Part shown: piece by piece, positions 44,781 to 57,344 of the stretch
Numbering within the stretch: the stretch's first letter is position 1
Layout: each line of letters begins with the position of its first letter
Assembly (NCBI RefSeq): GCF_047948215.1
Contig: NC_134456.1
Location: 85,514,515-85,578,514 of the forward strand
Direction: 5' to 3'
DNA length: 64,000 bases
From: Lycorma delicatula
Taxonomy: Eukaryota; Arthropoda; Insecta; Hemiptera; Fulgoridae
Program-made: the position numbers and the translations under genes
Notes under the pieces: model-generated
What the model was told of the DNA's origin: nothing
Database searches by the model: none
Seen by the model: only the letters and a program-made list of their open reading frames with translations

Positions 44781-46043
44781 GGTCGTTCGGGAAGTTCTCA
44801 ATCTGGCAAAGAGAAAATACAAGATTTTTTCAGATATTTTATTTTTTAATTACCGTGCAATACGATTCATTTACACGTTGGTCTAAACGTAGCTGGAAAG
44901 TCGTTGGATTTTCCAACTTTTTATTACCCTCAGTGTAATGCGATCAGTCCAACTTTTAAAAATAAGTTCTTGTCTCACTTTTGACCTCATCATTTAAAGT
45001 GATCTTGGTCCAACGAGCCATTTCTTCAGGTCGGTATGAGCAGTAATCGCTGATAGCCTAGTACGGTGAATACAGCCCGTATAGAAGCACTTCTAAACAT
45101 AGGTAGTGGAGTTTTGCAGCAGTAACTCGAGAGACGTATATGCAGGCGGATTATCATAGTAAAAGAACACTTTCTTTTTGGTAAAATGTAGACGTTTTGC
45201 CCGAACAGAACCTTTTAATCGGTTCAGTAGTGAAGCTTAATACACTCTCGTAATGGTCCTACCATTTTCCAGGTAGTTTATGAGCATCAAACAATAAGAA
45301 TACCAAAAAACGTAGCCGTGGGTTTCATTTCCTGCAGATGAGACCGTTTTCGATTTCTATGACTTAACTCACCCGCTATTCGCTTTATCACGTATAATGG
45401 TGAATTCCATGTTTCATCTACTGTTATACAACGTCAAAGAAACTCATAAGTTTAAATAAGACGAAACACCCCTGAAAAGTATTCAGTCGAATCCGTTTTT
45501 ATTAAACTGTTAACAAACGCAGCACCCTTCGAGCGGATAGCTTTTTCATACGAAAAACATCGTGTCTACGGTCAGTCGAGATGTTTGCAATGTCAGCAAG
45601 CTTCCGTACTTTCAATCGGCCATCATTTATTATGGTGTTGTGGATTTTTTTACGATGTCGTCGTTCGTAGAGGTTTTTCGGGTGTCCCCCGAGCGTTCAT
45701 CATCTTGAATTCTACTACAGGTTTAAATTCCACTAAAAACCCGGCTTTTAATTGTGAAATAAGGGGGAAAATCCATTAATGTGAAATGTAACTCTTTTTT
45801 TGGGTCTATCGCGGTTAAATCTTTTAAAACGAAATAATTAATATTAGCCCGAACATATTTATTCATTCTTTTCAGAAAATATCAAAACTTGTGCGCTTTA
45901 CTAGAATGGCAGGAACAAACAAGTAAATATATCTTCTGAAACTTTGCAGCATGTCATCTAAAGAATCATACTTGACAAATATCGTAGTCGTTTGGTCATA
46001 CTTGCGCCATCTCTAAGTCAGGCCGAGAACTTTCCTAACGATC
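44781..46043 (-). mobile_element. mariner element with both TIRs, decayed
   Basis: Ends GGTCGTTCGGGAAGTTCTCA and, on the other strand, GGATCGTTAGGAAAGTTCTC. The 1263-bp span fits mariner. The minus strand around 45560-45710 encodes STNDDIVKKIHNTIINDGRL then KVRKLADIANIS, the linker and second HTH of mariner transposase. The remainder is broken by stops. A different subfamily from the mariners at 4556 and 62271 by its TIRs. Confidence 0.85.
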
Positions 46044-47112
46044 CTGACTTTCTAAATCAGTTCAATTAAATAGTGCAACTTAATTTTATTTCATAAAATT
46101 TTTTTTAAAAATAAAAAAAATATAAAAGAAAATTTTCGTCATTCACTTTTTAATACTAACACGGTTTTATATACATGGGAAACGCACGAAAAATAAATTA
46201 CCAATAACTCTGCCTTATAACGAACCTTTTCTCATTGTTATTCCTCAACTTGAAAGTGTTTTATTCCACAGTATTTCAATTAACGGTCATTTTCCAAGTA
46301 GTAGCTATTTTACCAAGAAATATTTATTTAAAAATAAAAGAAAAAATAACTGGCATGTTCGTTTTATTACAATGACTAAAAGAATGTGGATTATAATAAA
46401 AAAAAATATGTGGTAGATATTTGTAGATAAAAACTTCGCATCAGTGCGAGAGAGGAAATGTAAAACCGTCAATCGATCACAATTCTGCGCAGAACACGTT
46501 TTTGAAAATATATGCAGAACAATGAGCCTGTGATGTTGTTTTGAACATTAAGTAGAGATTGTTTCTAACAACAAAGGAAAGTCTGTGAACTGTTCTGTCC
46601 TTTTGACGAACAAAATATTGTGAACAAAAGTTGAGAATAATTTGTGCATCACTAACAATATTCAGTATTCACCAACAACTTGACTGAAGACGGGATTTTA
46701 ATTTCAATTTCTGCTATTTATGTCATTTTAGATAGCTTACTAAGAAATCTTTAAGCCAAATCGCTTGCATGCCGTTTCTACAACTACGTAAATCAACTAG
46801 ACGTTTCACGGAAGAAATAAAAATTTGTTTACTTAAGTAGATTTAAAATTTGTTCACATATTTCCTGTCAAGATTTTGAGTATTATTTGAACACTATTGG
46901 ACCAAAAATCGCTAAACGAGACATAAATTACCGAAAACATATTTCAATAACAATAAGATTTGAATAAAAGTAACACTGAAATACTTTGTTACCGAAGATT
47001 GCTTCGCTAATTTGACACATATTTAAAATTGTCTAGACAACTGGAAAATCATGTTTTTTTTTCAGAAGTTTAATTCTCTGATCTCTAAATTTCATTAGTC
47101 TATTCTGTTTAA
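46044..47112. other. Unassigned downstream sequence
   Basis: AT-rich. No family recognised. It may include non-coding parts of the possible retroelement scrap that follows. Confidence 0.4.
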
Positions 47113-47334
47113 TTGGTATCATTAAATAAAAACAGTTTACTAAATATTCTAGTTCCGATGGTAGAATCTGAACTAGATTGCGGGAACGCTCTGCGAGTAC
47201 AAGGTCGTCTTACGCATCACATTGAAGAAAAGTGTAAGCACAATATACTCTGCTGTTTCCGCACTGTCTGTCTGAGTGCCCCAATAATTTGTGTATATTT
47301 ATCAAATACGATACACCGGAAGAAACATTTTTAA
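47113..47334 (+). pseudogene. Possible BEL/Pao-type polyprotein scrap (integrase zinc-binding region)
   Basis: The frame NILVPMVESELDCGNALRVQ, GRLTHHIEEKCKHNILCC, LSAPIICVYLSN resembles the L-R-V-x-G-R-L-x-H ... K-H-P-I-L-L ... L-x-x-x-I-I block before the integrase of BEL/Pao elements. Only about 60 residues are seen, with no LTRs, so the assignment is tentative. Confidence 0.45.
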
Positions 47335-47734
47335 GTGCACCGTGACACACACTATTGCACGGGTTAATATAATGGTGTACAGCACTGCGGTGAATTAATA
47401 TCTTAACTCTTGGAAGGAAACGATTGACTGTCGGCTTGTCTTATACTTAATGGTCCACAATAAATGTAGTTGTTGGTTTGTTTTGTTGTAATTGCGTGTT
47501 GAACTCACTCTTTTGCCTTCGAGTAGGTAGTGGATTTAAGTTCCTTTCCATATTTTGTTTACTCAGTCTTTTTTGAGACTAACGTAAGATGTGTTTTGTT
47601 TGTAGTTTTTTTTGTTATTTTTTGTTTTTTTTTTTGGTAGGTACACCGGTAGGAATGTCACATGTGGCATTCGCATCGGTGGCATCCTGACTGAGGCAAG
47701 AACAAGGCTGAGAGATGGCTTTTTTCGAGGTTTT

Positions 47735-47850
47735 GAAGATGACCGGTAAAGCCCATAAGGGCTTGGTACGGAGGGGGTGGCGTGGCGACCGCAACTGTCA
47801 CATGGTGGGTGTCTTCTCCTGCGGGGTCAGGATGTACGTCATATTTTTTT
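47735..47850 (-). repeat. GC-rich repeat family C, copy 4
   Basis: Minus-strand reading gives ACATCCTGACCCCGCAGGAG, AAGACACCCACCATGTGACA, then GCCCTTATGGGCTTTACCGG, in the order seen in the other three copies. Confidence 0.65.
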
Positions 47851-48653
47851 TTATAGTAACTGCATTTCCTTTAACAGTTATTTTAATATAAAATGTTTTA
47901 CAAATAACAAATCGTACTAGTCATTATTATATATACTTTTAATTACTACAAACATACATATTCGTAATCTGCTTGTTAAAAGGATAATCAACCATTCCTA
48001 ACCTAGAAAGACATATATAAGAAAAAAACACATGACTGATTATCTTTAAACTGCTGATTTGAAAACGCATAGATTGGTCAAGAACAAATGTAAAAGTTAG
48101 ATTACTAAGTAATCAATAAGCAACCTTTATATTATTTTATATGCTTGTTTCTTACGTACGTAAACTCGTGTTAGTTTAAAATATAGTAAAAAAAGAGACA
48201 TTCGTTTGTTTAGTTTTCTTAATCATTTATAGACAGAACTTATTAAAATAAATAAATAAATTTACACGCATTAACATAAATACCATTTTATCATTATGAA
48301 ATTAGTTATGCTACTAAAGCTTTTAGTTTACCAGCAAAGATAAACAAGTATAGTTTTTATCATTAAAAAAAATACCTTTTATCATAAAAAATTTCTGATA
48401 AATAATTATATAATCGTTAACAGGTACACTTTTATATATTTTCTTTTATTGTACATAATACTACTTGCAAATGAAGAATTTTTTTTTTAATTTATAATTA
48501 TTATCGACACAAATTCAACATCTACAAATTTTTTCCCTCATGACAGTAAATAGTTGTATTGAATGTTTATAATTGACATGAAAAAGAGAAAGCTAAATAG
48601 CAATTAATTCTTTTTTATATCGTTTACTTTGACTGGCGCCCTGTGTTTGCTGC
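47851..48653. other. AT-rich unassigned sequence
   Basis: No gene or repeat recognised. Confidence 0.5.
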
Positions 48654-48783
48654 TGACGGTTATTGATGATGAGGATGATAAAAGACTTTTTTGTAGCGTT
48701 AGATTATGCCTGACCGGGACTCGAACTCAGAATCTACAGATGAAAGGCAGAAAAGCTACCATTATGCCAAGGAGATCGGTTTA
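48654..48783 (-). mobile_element. tRNA-derived SINE, family B, second copy
   Basis: The minus-strand head matches the family B copy at 20409-20566: ATCTCCTTGGCATAATGGTA, a GCCTTTCATCTGTAGA anticodon-arm-like block, and B-box GAGTTCGAGTCCCGGTCAGG. The body is truncated or diverged, so it is probably older. Confidence 0.75.
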
Positions 48784-49356
48784 AAAAATAAGTAAGATTA
48801 ATATATAATTTTAAGAAATATATATGGAGTCAAGTTAGAATAAAATTGATGAATGACATGGAATTTTTACGAAGGAAGATATATTTTTATATATCTTTTA
48901 ATGAGAACGCTCACCCAAGCTACAAAAAGAGGGCGAACTGATAGCGAAATGTCAAGAAGGATGGAGACCAAATTGATTCATTGTTTAACGTCTAAGCTTA
49001 CAATTTGTCCCCTTCTTCTGATGATGATAATGCTTAGTGTTGATACCAGAAAATAATGCTATCGGGTGAGTCGTAATTATGAAAATGAATGAAAACTTAA
49101 CAGGATTCTTATATTTTTTCTCATGCGTTAACCTGTTAATTTCTTTCGCTTTAAAAGGAATCTGTTTAATCATATAAGCTAAGGATGTTTTTCTACAAAA
49201 AATTAAAATTGAATATTAAACTCTTGGTCGACTTTCATTTTATTAGGTTCAGTATCTGCTTATTAATTACGTAATAATTATTATTAACTCAAATTAATGA
49301 GCGGATAGAAAATTACTTGTAGAATATAGAGACAATACAATGAAATTGGATTGCTT
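48784..49356. other. AT-rich unassigned sequence
   Basis: Open frames at 48853-49056 and 48985-49173 lie on opposite strands and show no family motif. Confidence 0.45.
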
Positions 49357-49478
49357 GCAATTTCTCCCGTCACCACTCCATTCGGCGCCCTAAAGCACAA
49401 GATCGAATGTCTGTGTCACTAACAGCAACTGAGCATCGAACAGTTTAGCGACCAGTATCCTAAATAACTCCTAGAGCT
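49357..49478 (+). repeat. Repeat family H, copy 2
   Basis: GCAATTTCTCCCGTCACCAC, a GATCGAATGTCTGTG word and CAGTTTAGCGACCAGTATCC match 11608-11728 in order. Confidence 0.65.
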
Positions 49479-49560
49479 TACCTAACAACATGAGCGGACT
49501 AAGCGCGGTGCCATACACCACCGGCTTACGTGTTCCAACCGCTCACTTGTCATATATTTG

Positions 49561-50049
49561 CTAAAATGGGTAGGCGCATATTGACTCGCCGCTTATGAGT
49601 GGCCAATTTTCCCCTTGACCTCTAAGATTCAGGGTGGCCCGGTCACTGTCCCAACCCCCCTCAAGAGCAGGGCAGTCAAACATCAGGTGTTCATTTGACT
49701 GGACCTCCCCGCAGACGCACAGCTCATCAGCTGCCGGATGGATCCGAAACAGACATTGGTTTAAATTAACATGGTTGGTAAGAACCCGGGCACCCGTTGC
49801 CCTTAAAAACGAGCTCGAGGCATACCATCCCTCCAGATTCAGTATAAACTTATATAAGGATCTTCCCTTAGTCGTGGTGGCCCATTCCAGCAGCCAAGCC
49901 TCCATCACGAGGGTCTGCAAATTCAAGGAAAAGAGATAATCTTTGAAATAACTACTGGAAATAAGCGGCAGAAAGTGGAACGTGCAGCAATGGTACGACA
50001 GATTGTTATAGTCTTTCGCACGTCTAGGATCGCTGACTACGGGCGACAT
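49561..50049 (-). pseudogene. LINE C-terminal fragment with Cys/His cluster
   Basis: The minus-strand 162-residue frame ends with LLEWATTTKGRSLYKFI, TGARVLTNHVNLNQCLFRIH and DELCVCGEVQSNEHLMFDCP. The C-x-C-G ... E-H-L-M-F-D-C-P pattern after L-T-N-H is the region following RNase H in I/R1-like LINEs. The N-terminal third has no match. 5'-truncated copy. Confidence 0.8.
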
Positions 50050-50879
50050 ATCATGTCACTGTCGGACCTCAATCGTTTTGCTTAACGAATCATTTCAACG
50101 GGCCTTCTTCCTTAGTAATTTTCTTCGAAAAATCAGTTAAAATTGATGTAATTTCCCTTTAGTTTTTATCTTTTTATTTATTAAGAAATAAATCTTTATA
50201 ATAAAGAAATAAGGTACAATATTTCTAGTCATATTGATGATTACTGTGTTTTGTATGTTATGTACTAATAGTATACTGATTGTAATAATGAAATTAGGTT
50301 TCTTAGTATTGATGTAAAACACAAAAATGAGGTTTAAAAATAATAATTTTTTGTATTTTTTTTCTCTAGAAATTTTATAGCATTTTTAATTTTAATTGGT
50401 CGATAAAAAAATATTAGTATTAAGTATAACATTAACCAAGTGTTTGGTTACAATAAAAACTGTTATAAAAGCTGTTATATATAGTATATTTTTACAACAA
50501 AAAAAAATTACCGTTGTTAAACCTAATATAAAATTTCTGTATAAAAACTGATATTATTACTTTTTAATGTAAGTTTTTCAGGAAGGAATTATCTTCTTCC
50601 ATAATTTTACCTTTGTACAGTAATTAGATTAGTTTATTAATCGTTAAGTCTGAATTATCTAGTCATTCGTTGTTGTTATTATTATTTTTATATAATATTG
50701 TACATAATATTTATTTGTATTTATTTCTTGGTATATAATTTGTTTATTACAAAGATATAAATAAATAAAATCTTATCTTCTCTTTACTGCAGTATTTTTT
50801 TTTTTTGTTATAGTGTTCATTATATTTTTGTTTTTTGTTTTCAACAATTTTTCATAAATTCAGCCAAAAATAATAATTA
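50050..50879. other. AT-rich unassigned sequence
   Basis: No gene or repeat recognised. Confidence 0.5.
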
Positions 50880-51115
50880 GCCCAACGGGCTAGTCTAATG
50901 ATTAACTCGTTGTCGCAAATCAGTTGCTTTAACAGTTTATTTTCTAAGTCGAAGGTTCTGAGGTTCAAGTCCTAATAAGCGTTAATCGCTTTTATACTGA
51001 TTTGAATACTAGACAGTGGATACCGATGTACTTTGGTGGTTGGGGTTCAATTAACCACAGGTTTCAAGAATGTCGGCCTGAGTCAGTACACGATTACACC
51101 TTATTTATATGCCAA
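50880..51115 (+). mobile_element. tRNA-derived SINE, family A, divergent copy
   Basis: Head CCCAACGGGCTAGTCTAATG, B box GGTTCAAGTCCTA, body CTTTGGTGGTTGGGGTTCAA. It has an extra segment between the A and B boxes and a degraded tail, so it is an old copy or a subfamily. Confidence 0.75.
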
Positions 51116-51337
51116 CCCTATAATAATCATTTCACTGGGCCGTGAAGGGGATTGCTTATTGTTCACTAATTCAACAGATTGCAACGTACATACTAGGAAA
51201 ATAAATTAAATAACGTAAAAATATATGTTAAAATAGATTAATGTTAAAAGGAATTTTTTTTTAATTTACATACTATTCTTATTTAAGTTATAATAATATA
51301 CTTAAAAAAATTATTTACATTATAAAAAAAAAATTCT

Positions 51338-52023
51338 GATGTGGACACCAGAGGCGATTTAACGCCTATTAAATTACATATACACTTTTTTTTAAATGAA
51401 ATGTATATAAAATTTTATTCCATAAAAAACTTCCGTCATTTTTTGGTAGTTTTTTATTGTTATTATTGGATTATTATTTATTGTAAACATTTTTTTACTG
51501 AGGTTAATAATTATTAATAAATCATTATATTTAAATAAAAAAACAAGGTTAAAAAAAAGGAGATGAAGTCGGAATTGAACCGATGTGCTCTTTCCCCTTG
51601 TAAGATCCAAATATTTCATTAATTAAAATTTTATTTGGCTATAAATCTGGAACCAGTAGATATAAGAGTACTACTTATGATATATAGTTGAAAAGCTCTC
51701 GATCAGAGCTTATTACTGCAATTAAGAAAAAGTCCAAAATTAAAATTTTGGGGTTTTGGGATTTTTTTACACTTTTGGTTCAGTCGATTGTAATCAAAAG
51801 GGAAGGTTCACTGTTAGATTTTACAACAGTCCAATAAAAATTTCAATATCCTACGGCTAATCGATTCCGAGTTACGCGAGATACATACTTACTTACAGAC
51901 ATCACGCCGAAACTAGTCAAAATTGATTCATGGATGGTCAAAATGGATATTTCCGTTAAAATCTGAAAACCGAAATTTTTCGCGATCACAATACTTCCTT
52001 TACTTCGTACAATGAAGTAAAAA
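51338..52023 (+). repeat. Foldback family G, single arm
   Basis: Matches the left arm of 25008-26305 from TCTGATGTGGACACC to ACTTCCTTTACTTCGTACAA. A GAATTGAACCGATGTGC word at 51573 is the minus-strand B-box-like motif of the family. The opposite arm is missing. Confidence 0.85.
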
Positions 52024-52324
52024 CAAGACTGCCGAAAAAAAAATTGTTGACAAACAATTTTCGATCGTGATTTTGTATTATGCTAGCAAACACCCCGTTT
52101 AAATTTTGAAAATCAGAAGACTGGTTGCGAAGATTCAATAACATTTCCAAAAAACCGTGATCTGTTGTTAGATCGAGAAGGTACCTGACGCATGTAAAAA
52201 TTAGCCTTCAGTCGACTAACAAATGCTCTGTTTGAATTTTGAAAATCGAACGATTGTTTGCAGAGATATTATAAAGGTACCCCACTGAACCTCCCAAAAC
52301 AGCGCTCTATGGGAACCCCGTTTG

Positions 52325-52475
52325 TTACCACCTAGATGTTACAACAGCCCTAAATCCAAAATTTCAACATCCTGCGGCTAATCTTTTTGAGTTATACGAG
52401 ATACATACGCACATACACACGTATGTACTTCCTTTACTATGTATTTTTACTTCCTTTACTTCGTACAAGGAAGTA
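52325..52475 (+). repeat. Foldback family G, inner-arm fragment
   Basis: CACCTAGATGTTACAACAGC to CTTCCTTTACTTCGTACAAG repeats the inner arm. It is separated from the 51338 copy by about 300 unassigned bases. Confidence 0.75.
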
Positions 52476-53639
52476 AAAATAACTACTTTAAGTTGAAATA
52501 ACAAATTTTAAGTTGACTCAACTATACATAAACTTTGTGTATACTCATATTATATCTAAGGAAAAATACGGTAATCGGATCAAATTTTAATTGTCGGTTT
52601 TTTCTGATCCTGAATTTCATCATCCTCTAACCCTCTAACAAAAAAGAAAAAAACGTTATTTACTATTAAAAAAGTTCTGAAGGATATATAAATACATATG
52701 TTGGCATTTTTTTGCTTGATAATTAGGACTCGAGAGACCGATTCGCTTGAAAATTTGAGACATTGATGCCATTTAATTATGGTCACAACGGTCAAAAGAA
52801 CAGGGTAATATGAATTTATCTCAAATCTTACCCCCGTATTTCAGACTTTACTCAAAGTTAGGAAATTTTTTCATAATATAATGCCTTTTAGCTAAAGGGT
52901 ATTAAAGGGCATCTTGGCTACTTAGACAAGATACATTCAGGTGGTATTACTCAAACCCCCGCATAGGAATGAAAGTAAAACATCCTTTTGTTCCTAGACT
53001 TTTGTTCGTTTCTGGACGCGAGTTACATTTCACAATCTTCTACTAATTAGATGATTCCATTAAATTAATCCGTGACCTTTGGTTGTGTATTTGGAAAAAT
53101 TTCATTCAGGGGTGGGGGTGGTGATAAGCCTAATTGTTTTCCTGTTTTTCATCAATTTACGTTCTGTTTGTTATCTTTAGACTGGATAAGGCGATTATTA
53201 AGAAATTTTAACTCCCGATTAAGGATCTAATTAAAATCCAAGGGGTGGGAAAATACAGTCACTATGAATTTCGTAAGTAAACATTTTATTCAAAGTGTAG
53301 AATAATTTTTTACATAATTCTTTACTTGCGTACTTACATTCTTTCATTTTCCAGTTAAAATTTCTCTTAAATAATAAAGATCTCTCGAAGGCGAATTCCT
53401 TGGCCGCCAGAAACCTTTTTTATGCAGGCTTTTTTATAAAAACGTAACTTATAAAATTACATTCAAAAATATATTTCTAGCCAGGGGGAGCACAGCCTTT
53501 TGGCTAATTTTCTGTGAAAGTTTATTTCATTTTTTATTACAAAATTATATTTTCGTATTTTTTGTTCTGTTTGTCTTGTATATATAATAATGAACATCTC
53601 TGAGAAAGCGCATGAAAATTGTTTCTCTTTCTGGACATA
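52476..53639. other. AT-rich unassigned sequence
   Basis: No gene or repeat recognised. Confidence 0.45.
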
Positions 53640-54480
53640 CCGTTATGACACTACGACAAATAAGTAGCTTTTAAATGTCGTGTTAAGACTAGAAACAATG
53701 AATGCTATTTTTAAAAAAAATTAAAGTGGTTTTTTTTACCTCAAAGAAAGGGCAAATGTTATCGTAAATGAAAAACTATTCCAACATAGGATTAAGAAAA
53801 AGTAAACTTGATCCAAAACTATTTGCTGTGGACTTAAATCGAGAATTAGCAGCGAGTGGAATAGATTTACATTTGAAAACTGTTAGAAACCGACTTCTTG
53901 CAGCTGGACGGAAAGCTCATCGGCCAACTTAAAAGCTGCTTTTTCACAAAAATATGCAACAAAAGGCTCTTATAGGCCAGAGAACATGATAATTGGATCA
54001 AAGAAGAGTGGAAAAATTTTATGTTTTCCGAAGAGTCACATTTTTACGTTTAGGGGTAAAGGGTTCCATACTTCAGAAAGCATCAGATAAAAATACATCT
54101 CCGACTCATATACAACAGTTACTTCCGAAGAAAAAAAAATATTTTAGGGTTGTTTCAAAATTGAAGGCCCTTGTTTGTTACTTCCAGTAGATGGTATGAT
54201 TAAAGCGATGGATATATTAAGATTTTGAAGGAAAGGTAGTGACACAACTTGAAAATAGTGACTAAGATTGAAACTCTTTGAACAACAGTCAAAAAACGAC
54301 TCTCAAAAATGAATTGTACCACAAAAATTGATCTGATTAAAGCAATAATGTTGGTATGATTTCCTAATGAAGAAATAAAATAAAATGTTAGTACACTTGT
54401 TTAATCGATGCTAAATCGTGTACGTGAACTGATTAAGAATAAAGGAGAGCAAATTAATAACTAGATATCTACAAATTGTA
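53640..54480 (+). pseudogene. Tc1-like transposase remnant
   Basis: The + strand around 53860-54060 reads TVRNRLLAAGRKAHRPT, then LLFHKNMQQKALIGQ and, in another frame, VEKFYVFRRVTFLRLGV. These are the Tc1 paired-domain end (T-x-x-R-R-L-x-A-A-G-x-x-A-x-R-P) followed by W-x-x-V-L-F-S-D-E-S-H-F. The first catalytic Asp is lost in the drifted frame. The second half is too decayed to place; TIRs not seen. Confidence 0.75.
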
Positions 54481-54519
54481 CAGGTATGATTTTTTTTTTA
54501 AATACAGTTACTTTTTATT

Positions 54520-55375
54520 AAACAACATCTGTGATCGGATTAGTTTGCACGCTTCGTTTACGAGGTTGGACTTATCACTCATATCTCCTTGATTAAGGGG
54601 TTCTTACCCCCCCCCCCCTTGAGTTCATTAAATTCATGCTAGTGAGAATAATAATGAAAATAAGAATTAAAGTCTGTTCAATTTATAAAAGCTATCAGTG
54701 TATTCTAATTTCTTCCGAGGAACAGTTTGGTCGGTACAGGATTTGAGACATTTACTGATCTGAAGAATGCGGGTTTCAAAATAATCGTTTTCCATCTTAA
54801 AAATAGTAGTTAAAACTGGTTATCCGTTCTTTCGAGGAATAAAAATGTATTTTGTTTGGTTCTTAGCATTACCCTACAAACACCACTAGGAGGAGACCGT
54901 ACTACGTTTCCAATTTTTTATTTTAATTAAAAAGTTTTTTTTATTTTATGCTTTTTAGTCAAATAACCTGAAGGAGATACAGCCAATCGCGTTGTTAAAT
55001 TAACACTGGCAGTGGCTGTGTTGGTAGAGCCGCCGCACCGTACACCGTCTCATCCTTTAAAAAATCGAAATTCAAAAAAATCATAAAATGGTTTTAAGAT
55101 ATTTATCTGAACAGTATTTATAAGTCCAGATTGAGTAAATATCTCGTTTTGTACAATCGAAAATGAGGAAAATTTGCAATCATTCTTCAAAAATTGTATA
55201 CCTTTCTTCATCGCTTTCAAGACCGAACTTAAAAAAAAAATTAGAAATTGATTTTTACATATTTACATGAAGATTACACACCCCAAAAAATCAAGTTGAC
55301 ATCTTCATTTGTTACTAAAAAATTAAAAACTTAGTAAATTTTATTCATCAATCTACCTTCAGTAACATTTGCTAG
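54520..55375 (+). repeat. Noncoding repeat family F, copy C
   Basis: About 850 bases parallel to 6890-8200 without its SINE. Shared blocks: GAGTTCATTAAATTCATGCT, GGTTCTTAGCATTACCCTAC, GGCAGTGGCTGTGTTGGTAG, GATATTTATCTGAACAGTAT. It also contains a C run at 54608-54618. Confidence 0.78.
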
Positions 55376-55403
55376 GTGTTAATGAATCAGTCAGGTTAAT
55401 TTA

Positions 55404-55406
<3 letters not shown>

Positions 55407-55462
<56 letters not shown>
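55407..55462. repeat. (AT)n microsatellite
   Basis: About 55 uninterrupted bases, the longest AT run in the window. Confidence 0.95.
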
Positions 55463-55466
<4 letters not shown>

Positions 55467-57344
55467 TAAATGATAATCTGATAACTTAAAGATTACCTAT
55501 ATATGTGGTTGGACTTGATGTTTTTATCTCTTTTCTTGAAAAATAAATTACATGAGTTTATCTGTATTTTTTCCTCGATAATAAAAGTTCAAGAAATAAA
55601 TAATTCTTCTCGGAATAGTTATTGGGGTTAACCTTGAATTTCTTTAAATAGTAGCATTATCATAAAAAGGCTAAAAATAACGGTGACATCTAATCTGTGA
55701 AAAACTCCAGGGCACTGGAAGTAAAGTGAACATAAAAAAAGTGAAATTATCGTATTTGGGATAAAAATTATATTGTATAAAAAATAATTTTACTATGGAA
55801 AAAAAGAAAAAAATTCTGCAAGAATTGCGACATTCAAAGTTTGGTCCTATTAGCATAATTTCCCTTACATGTTATACTTCATAGTTCACTCAGAAACGAA
55901 TAATTATGTAGCTCGGAAAGTAACAGGTAAAGTTTATTGAAAAAAAAATGAAATTTATATATTATTATATTATATATTAGTGTTTCTACCATTTAGCTCT
56001 TTTTTTTTAATCTAAAATTTCCATTCACATCGATGAATAGTAAATTTCGGTTTCATTTCCCCAAACTGTTTTATTAATTTACTGCATACTAATTATATCT
56101 ACCTAACTGGAAAATATACATTCTTTACCAATTTTCCATCAATACTTTATTACTTCAGAGAATATTTTTTCTTAATATCCTATAAAATATTTTTGCCTTT
56201 TTAATATTTCCTTATTTCGATTACGTAACGTTTATATATATTTCTGAGGTTTATATTTATTTAGTAATTTCTTGGTGATCAGAATTTCTCTTCTGACACT
56301 TTGAAAAGTTATTTTTATCTTCTCCAAACAAAAGTGGTTATCCTTCTACCTCTGTTTTCTGTTATTTGTGAACTTTAACATATGAGCCTGTTCGGCATTA
56401 GTTTACACTGTCTCTTGCGTCAAAGAAAGGATGTTTTTATTTGAAAATTGTACTTTTCTTTCAAACGTTTTCTAATGTTTTCATATATATAAATTTTTAA
56501 CCGATATAAAATTTACAATTTGTGTTTTAAAAATATATATATATTTACAAAACTTCTTAATCTTATCTTAATTTTGATAATTAATATACCCATATAACCT
56601 AAACATTCTTCTTAATCTCAATTTACGTTTTAAAAACTTAATTAGTTAAGTTTGAATTATATAAAATTTTAATGTTTTATATTTTTATCTACTTAAATAA
56701 TAATATATGAAATTTCCATTAAACGAAACATCTATTTTTTGAAATTGAAAGCTTAAATTCAACAGTGTGCGTACTCGAACTTTATGACATGTTTACATAA
56801 TATCTGTATAAATATTTTCATTCACGTCTTCTACGTTTGTAGATTAATTTGAAGACTAATTATATATTGATAAAATTTTATAATTATTATGTTTAACTTT
56901 CGCAATCATTTATGATTATAAATTAATTTTCTGTAAAAACTTCGTATCACGTACTACACCTTATACGTCACGACATAATTAAACTAGTTCTTCTGATTAC
57001 TAAGTGTTGTTAATACATGATAAAAATTATAGCTGCCTTATTAATCTAACTGCCTTCTTAATATAATATATATAATAATTATAGCTTTAATAAAAATAAT
57101 AAAGTTGAATTATATGAAAGAATTAAATTTCAGCCACTTCATTATAGACATGTAACAACTGGATAGGGATGTAAAAAAAAAATTTAATTACTAATAAAAA
57201 ATTATTATATTTATAACCGATTGTGTCACTAGGGTCCGAAATCCGATTCATTTAATATATTTTTAATTGAATTTTATTCCAAAATCGATATAATAAACGA
57301 TTTCTGTTAAAGTAGTTATGATAAAAAGCAGTACATTACAATAT
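55463..57344. other. AT-rich unassigned sequence
   Basis: Extremely AT-rich with frequent stops in all frames. No gene or repeat recognised. Confidence 0.5.

Noticed and set aside
48705..48783. Second possible tRNA gene
   Set aside because: Diverged copy of the same SINE-B head; cloverleaf not supported.
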